From contig NZ_BDBL01000008.1 of NCBI RefSeq assembly GCF_001612965.1, positions 1 through 64,000 of the forward strand: 64,000 nt of DNA, in the 5' to 3' direction. The translations under genes and the position numbers were made by a program. The notes beneath the pieces were generated by a model. That model was not told the DNA's origin, searched no databases, and saw only the letters and a list, made by a program, of their open reading frames with translations. This DNA is from Nocardia kruczakiae NBRC 101016. Lineage in GTDB: Bacteria > Actinomycetota > Actinomycetes > Mycobacteriales > Mycobacteriaceae. Within the stretch, counting starts at the first letter, position 1. Each line of letters opens with the position of its first letter. Positions 27,449 to 35,791 of the stretch are shown piece after piece.

Positions 27449-27787
27449 GTGATTGCCAGAACCGAACATCGCACCAAGCGCACGGCGGCGCGCCTCGCCG
27501 TCGCCGGCGCCATCGTCACGGCGCCACTTGCCGCGCTTGCCATTCCGGCCCAGGCCGACGTGGTAGGCGCCCCGGCGGCCACCGACATCGCACACCCGGG
27601 TCACGGGCACGGCCCGTTCGGCGGCCTCGGCGACTGGGACCGGCCCGACCACCGAGGCGACTGGGACCGTCGTGGCGACTGGGACCGTCACCGCCACGGC
27701 AACGACTGCAACCCGTGGGACCGGCACGGCAACGGCTGGAACGGTTTCCGCCAGGTCGTTCCTCCGGGCTGGTTCGGCAGCAGCTGA
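27449..27787 (+). CDS. Small secreted Asp/Arg/His/Trp-rich protein with PPGWFGSS tail
   Basis: 112 residues from the GTG at 27449, six bases after GGAAGGA; an upstream TTG in the same frame overlaps that ribosome site. Signal peptide: basic HRTKRTAAR, hydrophobic core LAVAGAIVTAPLAALA, cleavage near AQADV (residue about 34). The mature region has degenerate repeats of GDWDRR/DWDRP type (about residues 53-82) rich in Asp, Arg, His and Trp. It ends VVPPGWFGSS, the same tail as the gene before it. No recognised domain; the charged repeats could bind metal or anionic surfaces. Confidence 0.75.
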   Translation: MIARTEHRTKRTAARLAVAGAIVTAPLAALAIPAQADVVGAPAATDIAHPGHGHGPFGGLGDWDRPDHRGDWDRRGDWDRHRHGNDCNPWDRHGNGWNGFRQVVPPGWFGSS

Positions 27788-27800
27788 TCCGACGCTGTTC

Positions 27801-27831
27801 GCGGCCCGGCGCCTCCACGGCGCCGGGCCGC
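27801..27831. terminator. Bidirectional terminator
   Basis: GCGGCCCGGCGCC / GGCGCCGGGCCGC, 13 bp perfect with a short loop, between the secreted-protein gene and the convergent TetR gene. Confidence 0.85.
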
Positions 27832-27837
27832 TTGTCA

Positions 27838-28587
27838 TTACCGGCCGCTTCCGGCAATCGTCGCCGCCACGCCGTCGAGGATCAGGTCGAGGCCGAAGGC
27901 GAAGTCCGAGTCCGGCTCTGCCTCGGCGGGTCCGATGGCGTCGAACAGTCCCGAGGCCAGCAATGCGGCCATATCCGGCAGCCGCTCTCGATCCACCAGC
28001 GCACGCAGCTGACGGCTGTAGTCGTGCAGGGCACTGGCAGGGTCGAGATCGGCTGCCGCCATGGCGTGTTCGAGTTGGCGGGCGGTGACGAACGCCTCGC
28101 GGACGTATCCGCTGACCACCATGATGGCCCCGACCTTCGCCGGCCAGTCCAGGGGGGTTTCCCGCACTGCGCGCAGCCCCGCGTCCATCCAGGCCACGGT
28201 GTTCGGTCCATTCGGCGGCCCGGTGATCGGCAGCTGGGTCAGCCAGGGGCGGGCTCGATGCACATCGAGTTGTGCGAGTGCCCAGGCGCGCAGCATCGAA
28301 CGCCATGAGCCGCTGGGCAATTCGGGCGGGGCACCCATTCCGGCATCGGCCATCAGTACGAGTAGTTCGTCCTTCGATCCGATGTGGCGGTAGAGCGACA
28401 TCGGTGTAACCCGCAGAGCAGCAGCGATTTTCGGCAGTGTGGCGGCGGCGAGACCGTCCCGGTCGGCCAGCTCCACCGCCGTCGCGACCACCCGATCGAC
28501 ATCGAGTGCGGCCGGACGGCCCAGTTTGGCGTCCACCGGCAGCCGCCAGAGCCGGGCCAGATGGTCGGGCACCTCCCGATCGGTCAT
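27838..28587 (-). CDS. TetR-family transcriptional regulator
   Basis: About 249 residues. The HTH is LPKIAAALRVTPMSLYRHIG (residues about 50-70), followed by SKDELLVLMADAG; the all-helical C-terminal domain resembles the tetracycline-repressor-type effector domain. The ATG at 28587 is used; a TTG at 28611 with GAAGGA upstream is an equally plausible start. It diverges from a polytopic membrane protein across about 100 bp containing AT-rich palindromic sequence, the usual arrangement for a TetR repressor and its target. Confidence 0.88.
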   Translation of the reverse strand: MTDREVPDHLARLWRLPVDAKLGRPAALDVDRVVATAVELADRDGLAAATLPKIAAALRVTPMSLYRHIGSKDELLVLMADAGMGAPPELPSGSWRSMLRAWALAQLDVHRARPWLTQLPITGPPNGPNTVAWMDAGLRAVRETPLDWPAKVGAIMVVSGYVREAFVTARQLEHAMAAADLDPASALHDYSRQLRALVDRERLPDMAALLASGLFDAIGPAEAEPDSDFAFGLDLILDGVAATIAGSGR

Positions 28588-28611
28588 CAGCACGCATCCC
28601 GTCGTCGACAA

Positions 28612-28690
28612 TTCTTCCTTCGGGAGTTTAGTATGGTCGATATAGTATAAGGCATATATTTACTATCGCCGCCGATCGGAAGGACGATCC
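28612..28690. promoter_or_regulatory. AT-rich divergent promoter with dyad symmetry
   Basis: This short gap is far richer in A/T than its surroundings. It contains TATAGTATA and, some 20 bp on, TTTACTATCG, so CGATA...TATCG and ATAGTA...TACTAT read as nested inverted repeats. It should hold the TetR operator and promoters for both divergent genes. Confidence 0.55.
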
Positions 28691-29371
28691 GTGCACACCG
28701 AAACCCTCCGCCGCACCGCGGGTATCGCCGCGGTCTGTGGCGCCGCGCTCATGCTCGTCGAACTGCCGCTCTACTTCGTCTACGAGGGCCCGCCCCCGGA
28801 CTGGAACATCCTGACGCGCGGCCTGATCGGTCTCGTCGGGCTGATCGGGGCGGTGGTGTTCATGTCGGCCTTCGGGCACCTGGTGAAGGCCGCCGACCGA
28901 CGCTACGAATGGCTCGGTTCACTGGCCTCGACCGCCGGTTTGATGTGGGTGACAGTCGCTTTCGTCTCCATGGGCCTCGAGATCGGCGCCACGATCCAGG
29001 CGCCGGAGCCGATCGATCCCACTGTCACCGTGTCCGGCACCTATGTGCTGTACGGAACGGTCACCCGGCTCCTGACCGCCCTGTTCATGACCACGGCCGC
29101 TGTCACGATCCTGCGCACACGGATTCTGCCCGCGTGGGCGGGGCGTTCGGCCGCGGCCCTGGCGGTGGTGAACGTCGCGTTCGCACCGTCGATGTTCTTC
29201 GGGAACACTCCGGCGAACTTCTACGCGGCGAACGGATGGGGCACTACCGCAACGGTTTCCGGGTTCACGATCATCTGGTTGCTCGCGGCGGGAACCGCGC
29301 TGCTCACCTCCGCATCGCCGCGAGCGGTTCCCGGCAGTTCCCGGGCGGTGGCACCACAGTTGATCGACTGA
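28691..29371 (+). CDS. Polytopic membrane protein, TetR-linked
   Basis: 226 residues from a GTG behind GGAAGGA. Six or so hydrophobic spans: GIAAVCGAALMLVELPLYFV, LIGLVGLIGAVVFMSAF, LASTAGLMWVTVAFVSMG, a span around VLYGTVTRLLTALFMTTAAV, another at SAAALAVVNVAFAPSMFF, and FTIIWLLAAGTALLTS. It resembles the DUF4386-like group of small actinobacterial membrane proteins, with no known activity. Its divergence from a TetR gene suggests inducible expression, perhaps under membrane stress; that is inference. Confidence 0.7.
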   Translation: MHTETLRRTAGIAAVCGAALMLVELPLYFVYEGPPPDWNILTRGLIGLVGLIGAVVFMSAFGHLVKAADRRYEWLGSLASTAGLMWVTVAFVSMGLEIGATIQAPEPIDPTVTVSGTYVLYGTVTRLLTALFMTTAAVTILRTRILPAWAGRSAAALAVVNVAFAPSMFFGNTPANFYAANGWGTTATVSGFTIIWLLAAGTALLTSASPRAVPGSSRAVAPQLID

Positions 29372-29401
29372 CGAAACCAGCGGCACATCAGAGACACTTT
29401 T

Positions 29402-30301
29402 TCACTGCCGGAGATAGTCGGCCGCCGCAACACCGATCGTCTGCGCGACGAGCGCGAGGGCCGGTACATCCAACTTCCACTGTTGCCAGTAGAGCGGCAC
29501 ATCGACCCACTGCCCCGGCGCGAAATTCCGCAACGCGCCCGTCCGCAGCAATGGGTCGGCGTGCGTTTCGGGCACGAGCCCCCACCCGAGCCCGGCGACG
29601 ATGGTGTCGCGGAACCCTTCCGAGGTGGGTACGTAATGGCGGAGCCGGCTCGCCACCGCCCTGCCGGAGGTGACGGTGCGGACGTAGCGATCCTGCAATT
29701 CGTCCCGGCGATCGAAAACGATGACCGGAGCGTCGGGAAGCGACTGCTCCAGAGGTCCGGCCTCGAAATGACGCTCGACGAATTCCGGACTCGCCACCGG
29801 CAGGTACCGCGCCAGGCCCAGCAACCGTGCGGTACATCCGGTCACCGGCTCGGCCAGCGATGTCACCGCCGCCATCACCGTGCCCTCCCGGAGCAGCGTG
29901 GCGGTGTGGGATTCGTCCTCGCGATGCAGATCGAAACAGACCGGCGGATCCTGCGGCACCCGCGACAGCGCGGGCAGAAACCAGGTCGCCAGCGAATCGG
30001 CGTTGACCGCGATGGACAGCGTGGTGGACTCGGGATCTCCGGCGATCCCCAGCTCTCGTTGCGCCGCCTCCTGCAATGCGGCAAGTTGACGCGCGAAACG
30101 CACGACCGCCTGGCCGGATTCGGTGGGCCGGACGGGTTTCGTGCGCATCAGCAGAACGCGGCCGGTGCGTTGTTCGAGTGCCTTGATGCGCTGACTCACC
30201 GCCGAGGGCGTCAGATGCATCACGGCCGCGGCGGCGTCGAATGTGCCTTCGTCGACGACCGCGAGCAGCGTGCGGACCTGATCGACCGGAAGCTCGGACA
30301 T
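29402..30301 (-). CDS. LysG/ArgP-type LysR-family activator
   Basis: A 299-residue LysR regulator. The N-terminal winged helix contains TLLAVVDEGTFDAAAAVMHL and TPSAVSQRIKALEQRTG; the C-terminal effector domain includes VTGCTARLLGLARYLPVASP. This matches the ArgP/LysG subgroup, which senses lysine and arginine. Its position divergent from a LysE exporter 69 bp away is the classic LysG-LysE arrangement, so it very probably activates that exporter when basic amino acids accumulate. Start ATG at 30301; a GTG one codon upstream is possible. Confidence 0.92.
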   Translation of the reverse strand: MSELPVDQVRTLLAVVDEGTFDAAAAVMHLTPSAVSQRIKALEQRTGRVLLMRTKPVRPTESGQAVVRFARQLAALQEAAQRELGIAGDPESTTLSIAVNADSLATWFLPALSRVPQDPPVCFDLHREDESHTATLLREGTVMAAVTSLAEPVTGCTARLLGLARYLPVASPEFVERHFEAGPLEQSLPDAPVIVFDRRDELQDRYVRTVTSGRAVASRLRHYVPTSEGFRDTIVAGLGWGLVPETHADPLLRTGALRNFAPGQWVDVPLYWQQWKLDVPALALVAQTIGVAAADYLRQ

Positions 30302-30370
30302 CACGGTCGCTAATGATAGTTAAGAAACTTTAGCTGTACTGATCATGTCAGGACCCATACCGTCGGCGGC

Positions 30371-30994
30371 GTGAACAGCGGTATCTTCTCGGCAGCCCTG
30401 GCCGGATTCGGTGCCGGCTTATCCCTGATCGTCGCCATCGGCGCGCAGAACGCCTTCGTCCTGCGCCAAGGCGCACGCGGGCAAGCCGTTGCCGCGGTGG
30501 TCGCCATCTGCATCGCCAGCGACGCCATTCTGATCATGTGCGGGGTCGGCGGTCTCGGCGCACTGGTCGGCGCCTATCCCGCCGCCCTGACCGTCGTCGG
30601 ACTCGCCGGCGGCTGCTTCCTGATCGCCTGCGGCGCCGTCGCAGCCCGCCGCGCACTGCGCCCCGCGACTGCTGCCCTCGCGACCACCGGCGATTCCACC
30701 GCGTCCATCCGCACCGCGATCCTGGTCTGCCTGGCGATGACCTGGCTCAACCCGCACGTCTACCTCGACACCGTGCTGCTGCTCGGCTCGGTCGCCGCCG
30801 GACACGGATCGCTGCGCTGGGCCTTCGGCGTCGGCGCGATGGCGGCCAGCGGAGTGTGGTTCGCCGGGCTGGGATACGGGGCTCGGCTGCTCGCGCCGGT
30901 CCTGTCGCTGCCCGCGGCGTGGCGAGTGCTCGACGTCTTCGTCGCGGCGACGATGTTCGTCCTGGGGGTGGTGTTGTTGACGCAGATTGCCTGA
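30371..30994 (+). CDS. LysE/ArgO-family basic amino acid exporter
   Basis: A 207-residue membrane exporter. It has the LysE signature GAGLSLIVAIGAQNAFVLRQG at the N-terminus (spans 1-2), about five or six hydrophobic helices, and the family motif AMTWLNPHVYLDTVLLLGSV in the middle. Exports L-lysine and L-arginine in characterised relatives. Start GTG at 30371. It is divergent from its presumed activator. The 147 bp after it up to the DUF222 gene contain no clear feature. Confidence 0.92.
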   Translation: MNSGIFSAALAGFGAGLSLIVAIGAQNAFVLRQGARGQAVAAVVAICIASDAILIMCGVGGLGALVGAYPAALTVVGLAGGCFLIACGAVAARRALRPATAALATTGDSTASIRTAILVCLAMTWLNPHVYLDTVLLLGSVAAGHGSLRWAFGVGAMAASGVWFAGLGYGARLLAPVLSLPAAWRVLDVFVAATMFVLGVVLLTQIA

Positions 30995-31140
30995 GTGTCG
31001 GCTCCGCAGCGCGGTGCGCCGTGTGCGCCAGTGAAACTCGCTGCAACACAGGACTTTTCGGTCACTTGTTCAGAATGGACTTCGAAATCCACACAGGCCG
31101 AGGGGGTGCACACCTCCGCCCTTCTTGGTAGAATTCGAAC

Positions 31141-32658
31141 ATGCATTCGAACACGGGGGACGTCGACGAGCAGGTCGCGAGACCGCTGCTCGCCGCGGTT
31201 TCCGATCTGTTCGAACGATCGCTGATGCCGCTGTCGGATGAACAACTGATCCAGGCGATGCGAGATGTGGAGAGCTGCGCGCGCCGGCTGACAGCGCTGC
31301 AGCATCGCCTGCTGATCGAAGCCGAGGAGCGATCCCTGCCGTCACGGACCGGCGCGAAGACGGTGAAGCGGTTCCTGATGGAGACGCTGCGGGTATCGAG
31401 CGCGGACGCGGGCAGCCGCGTGAACTCGGCCCGCTGGGTAGGAACCTTCCACGATCTCGACGGCGAACTGCGAGACCCGCAATTGCCCTGCACCGCAGCC
31501 GCTTTGACACACGGCGACATCTCCGCCGATCATGTGCGCGGGATCGCGCAGGTCATGAACCGCGTACCCCGAGGCGTATCCGACCCGGATCGCGAAGCCG
31601 CGGAACATCTGCTGGCCGAATTCGCACGATCCGGCTCGCCGGACGACATCGGCAAGGTCGGCGACCGAATCCTGGCCTACCTTGACCCCGACGGCCGCCT
31701 CACCACCGACCTGGACCGCGCCCGAATGCGAGGCATCGTCGTAGGCCGGCAACGCCCGGACGGCATGTCCCCCATACGCGGCGACATCGATCCCGTGCTG
31801 CGCGCCCTCCTGGATCCACTGCTGGCCAAGTATGCCCGCCCCGGTGTCTGCAACCCGGAGGACCCGAACAGCCCCGCCGTCGATATCGACACCGCCGACC
31901 CTGCGGCGCTGGCCGAGGCAGCGCGAGCCGATCACCGCACTGCCGCCCAGCGCAACCACGACGCCCTCGCAGCGGTCCTGCGCTCCGGCTTGGTTGCCGA
32001 AGACCTCGGCCGCCACCGCGGCATGCCCGTGACCACCGTGCTGACGATGAAACTCGAAGACCTGGAGAAGGATTCGGGCGCCGCGACCACCGCCACCGGC
32101 GGCGTCGTCCCGATCCGCGAAGCACTGCGACTGGCCGAACGATCCCGCCCGTACCTGGCGATCTTCGACCACGCCGGACTCCCCCTGCATCTGGGCCGCA
32201 TGAAACGACTCGCCTCCCGCACCCAGCGCCTTGCACTGATCGCCGCCCTGCGCGGCTGCTCCCGCCCCGGATGCGACGCCCCCGCCGGCCTCTGCGCCGC
32301 CCACCACATCCGCGACTACGCCAAGGGCGGCCCCACCGACATCACCAACCTCGTCCTGGCCTGCGACGCCTGCCACTCGTTGATCCACGACGGCCCCGGC
32401 GGCTGGAAAACCATTGCACAGGACGAGCTTTCCCCGTTCCCGGGCCGCACCGCATGGATCGCCCCCGAACACATCGACCCCAGCCGAACGCCCCGCATCA
32501 ACCATCGCCACCACCCCGACGAACTCCTGGCCGCGATACTCACGCGCATCCACCTGCGCGACGAACGCGCACGGGAGCAACGCCGCCAACGCGAACGCGA
32601 ACAGCACCAGCGTTGGTTGCAATCGCGCTCGCGACCACCCGACACCAGCGCGGCCTGA
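31141..32658 (+). CDS. DUF222/HNH endonuclease domain protein (13E12 repeat family)
   Basis: A 505-residue protein of the actinobacterial 13E12 family. The N-terminal DUF222 domain (about residues 25-330) ends with an HNH nuclease domain: CSRPGCDAPAGLCAAHHIRD, then GGPTDITNLVLACDACHSLIH. Zinc-binding Cys and the catalytic His-His are present. The C-terminus is an Arg/Gln/His-rich coiled segment. These genes are multicopy in mycobacteria and nocardiae and behave like mobile elements or anti-invader nucleases, but their role is not established. The high-GC codon use is like the host. It borders the defence-related region. Confidence 0.9.
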   Translation: MHSNTGDVDEQVARPLLAAVSDLFERSLMPLSDEQLIQAMRDVESCARRLTALQHRLLIEAEERSLPSRTGAKTVKRFLMETLRVSSADAGSRVNSARWVGTFHDLDGELRDPQLPCTAAALTHGDISADHVRGIAQVMNRVPRGVSDPDREAAEHLLAEFARSGSPDDIGKVGDRILAYLDPDGRLTTDLDRARMRGIVVGRQRPDGMSPIRGDIDPVLRALLDPLLAKYARPGVCNPEDPNSPAVDIDTADPAALAEAARADHRTAAQRNHDALAAVLRSGLVAEDLGRHRGMPVTTVLTMKLEDLEKDSGAATTATGGVVPIREALRLAERSRPYLAIFDHAGLPLHLGRMKRLASRTQRLALIAALRGCSRPGCDAPAGLCAAHHIRDYAKGGPTDITNLVLACDACHSLIHDGPGGWKTIAQDELSPFPGRTAWIAPEHIDPSRTPRINHRHHPDELLAAILTRIHLRDERAREQRRQREREQHQRWLQSRSRPPDTSAA

Positions 32659-32710
32659 CACCCGACCACCGGCCGGGCAATCCGCCGTGCGCGAAGCAAG
32701 GCGCTGACGC

Positions 32711-33040
32711 TCACAGCCGCCGCGATCGGTCCGGCCGCACTCGCCCAGCAGCCACCAGAGTCCTCATCGCCACCGCCTTCGCGGCGCACAAGGCAGGATC
32801 ACATTCCACGTGCAGTTGCATATCCTCGTGCGCCTCCACCACCGTCGGCACCGGCGACCGAGCGGCGTGCGTCAACGAGAACCACAGGATGTCAGGGCGC
32901 ACAACGACTTTCACCGCGAGACGGGTGGCTTCGCCGAACCTCCGATCGCCCCCGACATCCGGCCAAGCACAGGAAACCCCGGCAGCCACCAACGCCGCCA
33001 CACCGACAACCGTCACAACCGAAGCGATCAACCCCGACAT
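32711..33040 (-). CDS. Small hypothetical protein with N-terminal hydrophobic segment
   Basis: 109 residues. It opens MSGLIASVVTVVGVAALVAAG (hydrophobic, possibly a signal or anchor) and then a soluble part with VEAHEDMQLHVECDPALCAA and a basic tail. Its ATG lies one base after the stop of the upstream resolvase-like gene, so the two are coupled. I do not recognise a family. The two cysteines of the CDPALC segment could be redox or metal active, but that is speculative. Confidence 0.5.
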   Translation of the reverse strand: MSGLIASVVTVVGVAALVAAGVSCAWPDVGGDRRFGEATRLAVKVVVRPDILWFSLTHAARSPVPTVVEAHEDMQLHVECDPALCAAKAVAMRTLVAAGRVRPDRSRRL

Positions 33041-33041
33041 C

Positions 33042-33443
33042 TCAATCGCCCACCTCGGGCTGCGAATCACGCTGAGCCGAGGCCGGCGCCGAAGAGATCG
33101 TCGGCCGCACCCGTGCATAGGTAACCTCCGGTTCAACCGCCTCCACATCGCATGCCGCGCAGACAATTCGAAGCCGCACCCCGAGATGCTCCACACTCGG
33201 AACCACGACCGCCGCAACGTTGTACCCACCGATCCGATCGAGCAGCCGCATGATCGGATCATCGATATCCCCCGCGGTCCGAAACACCACCCGCACCAAC
33301 GAGTACCCCAACTTCACCGCATGCCCGAGCACCCGCTGCTCATTCGCCGGCCACCCCGGCAACGTCCGATCGATATAACCGAGCGCCCGAGGCGGCCCCT
33401 TCGGCAGTTCAGCTGCCGCAACATAAGCGGTAGGAAGCGTCAT
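33042..33443 (-). CDS. Resolvase-N-terminal-like hypothetical protein
   Basis: 133 residues. The layout GYIDRTLPGWPANEQRVLGH, then a strand and helix, then AAVVVPSVEHLG resembles the N-terminal fold of serine recombinases (GYxRVS... and ...VVVxxLDRLGR). However, the catalytic serine position is occupied by a Thr-Leu-Pro sequence and the DNA-binding C-terminal domain is missing. It therefore cannot act as a normal recombinase. The gene diverges from the XRE regulator by 237 bp and is translationally linked to the 109-residue protein. Confidence 0.5.
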   Translation of the reverse strand: MTLPTAYVAAAELPKGPPRALGYIDRTLPGWPANEQRVLGHAVKLGYSLVRVVFRTAGDIDDPIMRLLDRIGGYNVAAVVVPSVEHLGVRLRIVCAACDVEAVEPEVTYARVRPTISSAPASAQRDSQPEVGD

Positions 33444-33680
33444 ACCGGCCTCCCGGCAATCACGATGAGATACATTCGGCTCCTTCGGTTTTCGTTGGTA
33501 AGCACCCGCCGCCGAGGATCACCGCCGGTTGTGGATGGCGTCACAGATCTCCGGACATCGACCCGGCGGCGGGGCCGATTCGAGCTTCACGGAGCAACGC
33601 CAGAAACCGAAGGCACGGAACCGCTACGGCGCCGCTACGCTGCAAGTACGGACCGTCGAGCCAAAGCGAGGGGGATCGCA

Positions 33681-34841
33681 ATGAGCGTGACGAAGTGGAC
33701 CGGACGGGAGGTACGCGCGCTGCGTACCGAGGCGCTGCGTATAACTCAGCGCGAATTCGCCGAGCGGCTGGGATTCAGTGAGGCCGTCGTCCGGAAGTGG
33801 GAAAGCCGCGGAGAGACAATCACTCTCGTCCGGCAGTTCGCAGACGCCATGGACACCAGCTATCGGCGTCTCGATGCCAACCAAGTCGCACGCTTCCACG
33901 AAGCGCTGCAACCACATTCGACCGTTGTCGGAACGACAGACACTGCGGCAACAGCGGTACAAATCCGCCTTCCTGATCTACGGAAGGCGCTCGACACTCA
34001 CGACGCCCCGCCCGATGGACCGATCCGTTCGCTCGATCTGCTGCACGCGGCTGTGGCGTCGGCTGTCCGCGACCGCCTCGATTCGAACTATCTCCGCCTA
34101 GCCATCGAGCTCCCGTCCCTGCTGGACGAGCTGCACCGAGCCCGCCTCTCCCCAGAACTACTCCGAAACTATGTGAATAATCTTCTCATCCAGGCTTATC
34201 GAGCGGCCGACGCGATCGCGGACAAGTATGGATTCGCTGATCTGTCCGCCCGCATCATCGGCATGATGGAGACCACCGCGCGGGACAGCGACGACCCACT
34301 ACTCGCTGCGACGACCGCCTACGTCCGCACCGAACTGTTCTTCAACAACATGGACCTCGCGACCGGCCGGAAGCTACTCGAACGGGCAGCAGATCGAATC
34401 GACCCGTCCCAATCGTTCCGCGCCGCCGCAACCTACGGCTCACTACACATGCGCGCCGCTGTCGTCGCCGGCTGCGAGTTCCGCGCAGACACGGCTCACG
34501 ACCACATCGCGGAAGCAACCCGCGCTGCGCGAATGGTCCCGGAATCGACCTATCTGGGCACAGCGTTCGGCCGCTCGTCCGTCCGTATTCACCAGGTCTC
34601 CTTGGGCGTGGAACTCGGGGACATCGGTGGAGCGCTCACAGCCGCTCAGAACTGGACGCCGCCCGACGACATCCCCGCCGAGCGTCGCTCGCACTTCCAC
34701 ATCGACCTAGCACGGGCGCGCATCCAAGCTGGAGATCGGGACGGCGCCATGCAGTCCATCCACACAGCCCGCTCCATCGCACCCCAACACACCAACTGGC
34801 ATCCCCGCGTGAAGGAAATGCTTGCGCGCCTGAGTGTTTAG
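33681..34841 (+). CDS. XRE-family regulator with TPR-like C-terminal region
   Basis: 386 residues from the ATG at 33681. The N-terminal HTH_3 (residues about 8-60) contains ITQREFAERLGFSEAVVRKW. Helical repeats over about residues 120-380 resemble TPRs, as in peptide- or protein-sensing actinobacterial regulators. Typically such genes sit beside metabolic or defence genes they control. The stop overlaps the stop of the convergent HAD gene by a few bases. Whether it regulates the neighbouring restriction-type island is not shown by the sequence. Confidence 0.82.
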   Translation: MSVTKWTGREVRALRTEALRITQREFAERLGFSEAVVRKWESRGETITLVRQFADAMDTSYRRLDANQVARFHEALQPHSTVVGTTDTAATAVQIRLPDLRKALDTHDAPPDGPIRSLDLLHAAVASAVRDRLDSNYLRLAIELPSLLDELHRARLSPELLRNYVNNLLIQAYRAADAIADKYGFADLSARIIGMMETTARDSDDPLLAATTAYVRTELFFNNMDLATGRKLLERAADRIDPSQSFRAAATYGSLHMRAAVVAGCEFRADTAHDHIAEATRAARMVPESTYLGTAFGRSSVRIHQVSLGVELGDIGGALTAAQNWTPPDDIPAERRSHFHIDLARARIQAGDRDGAMQSIHTARSIAPQHTNWHPRVKEMLARLSV

Positions 34842-35476
34842 CTGATCGCTTCCACCAACTCGGTGAGGGAGCCGACAACCCAGTCGGCCTCCCCCGCCGC
34901 GATGACATCATCCGCCCACAGATATCCCCATGGCCCGCGCCGTATCAGGGCACACCGCATGCCGGCCCGACGTGCCGGGATCAGGTCGTTGTCCCGATGA
35001 TCACCGACGTACAGGATCTCGTCCCGGCAGCCGGGCGCGAACTCGGCAACGCGGTCGAAGAAACTCGAGTCAGGCTTAGCGACTCCCCACTCCCCTGACG
35101 TGGCGATCTCGTCGCACGGAAGATTCAGCGAGCGCAGCAGCTGCGCCGCTCGAGCAGTCTGATTGCCGGCGATACCGACCCAAATCCCACGCTTCTGCAA
35201 GGCAGACAACGCAGATCGCACGTCCGGATACAGATCGCCTTCCTCGATATCCTCTCCACGGCCCGCGGCCTCACGCAGCCAGCGTTCATGTTCGAGATCG
35301 AACCCCGGCCGAAAGTACTGGAACGTCTCGGCGTTGTTCCGCCCAGCTGCAGTCACCGCTCCCAGCACCGCAGAGAAGGTGTGCCGGGGGACCTCAATCC
35401 AGTCAGCCCACCGACCGAACTCGCGAGTGTCGTCGAGGAGGGTCTCACCTACGTCGAAGACAACTGAGCGAATCAC
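34838..35476 (-). CDS. HAD-superfamily hydrolase
   Basis: A 212-residue phosphatase-like protein. Motif I is FDVGETLLDD (first Asp as nucleophile, second acidic position replaced by Gly, as in one HAD subgroup). Motif II region is IAGNQTARAAQ, motif III Lys in GVAKPDSSFF, and motif IV VGDHRDNDLIPARRAGM. The cap is helical (residues about 20-85). Substrate unknown; pyrophosphatase or sugar-phosphatase activity is typical. It faces the XRE gene tail to tail. Confidence 0.88.
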   Translation of the reverse strand: MIRSVVFDVGETLLDDTREFGRWADWIEVPRHTFSAVLGAVTAAGRNNAETFQYFRPGFDLEHERWLREAAGRGEDIEEGDLYPDVRSALSALQKRGIWVGIAGNQTARAAQLLRSLNLPCDEIATSGEWGVAKPDSSFFDRVAEFAPGCRDEILYVGDHRDNDLIPARRAGMRCALIRRGPWGYLWADDVIAAGEADWVVGSLTELVEAIS

Positions 35477-35791
35477 CTCAACTCCCGGAGTTCCGGTCTT
35501 GTTCTCGGGCCCAACGCAGCCAACGACTCATGTCAGACGACATTATCGGATGTTGCCACCACTGCAGGAGCGCTCGAGGCCGCAGTAGTTTCGTGCGCAC
35601 CCCCGACTAGGCCATAACGGATCTTCCACGGCATCGCCGGAGTGGAGGCCCCAGAGACCTCGGACGCCGCGTCGATCGTTGTGCAGACGACTAGAGCGGT
35701 AGGATGAGCGCACCAAACATCTAGAACCCCAACAGTTTACGAGATAATGTCGACTTGGTTTGTCTCATGAAGTCCTTCCCAGGAGGAGATT
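35477..35791. other. Intergenic region upstream of the methyltransferase pair
   Basis: 315 bp without a convincing gene. It is lower in GC towards its right end (TTTACGAGATAATGTCGACTTGG). It should carry the promoter of the methyltransferase genes, and of the HAD gene on the other strand. A strong ribosome site AGGAGG lies at its end (35781). I find no clear operator. Confidence 0.4.

Noticed and set aside
32271..33580. Long plus-strand frame running into the XRE gene
   Set aside because: It overlaps the HNH gene end and the two minus-strand small genes, and is Pro/Arg/His-rich low-complexity; the XRE protein starts at 33681.
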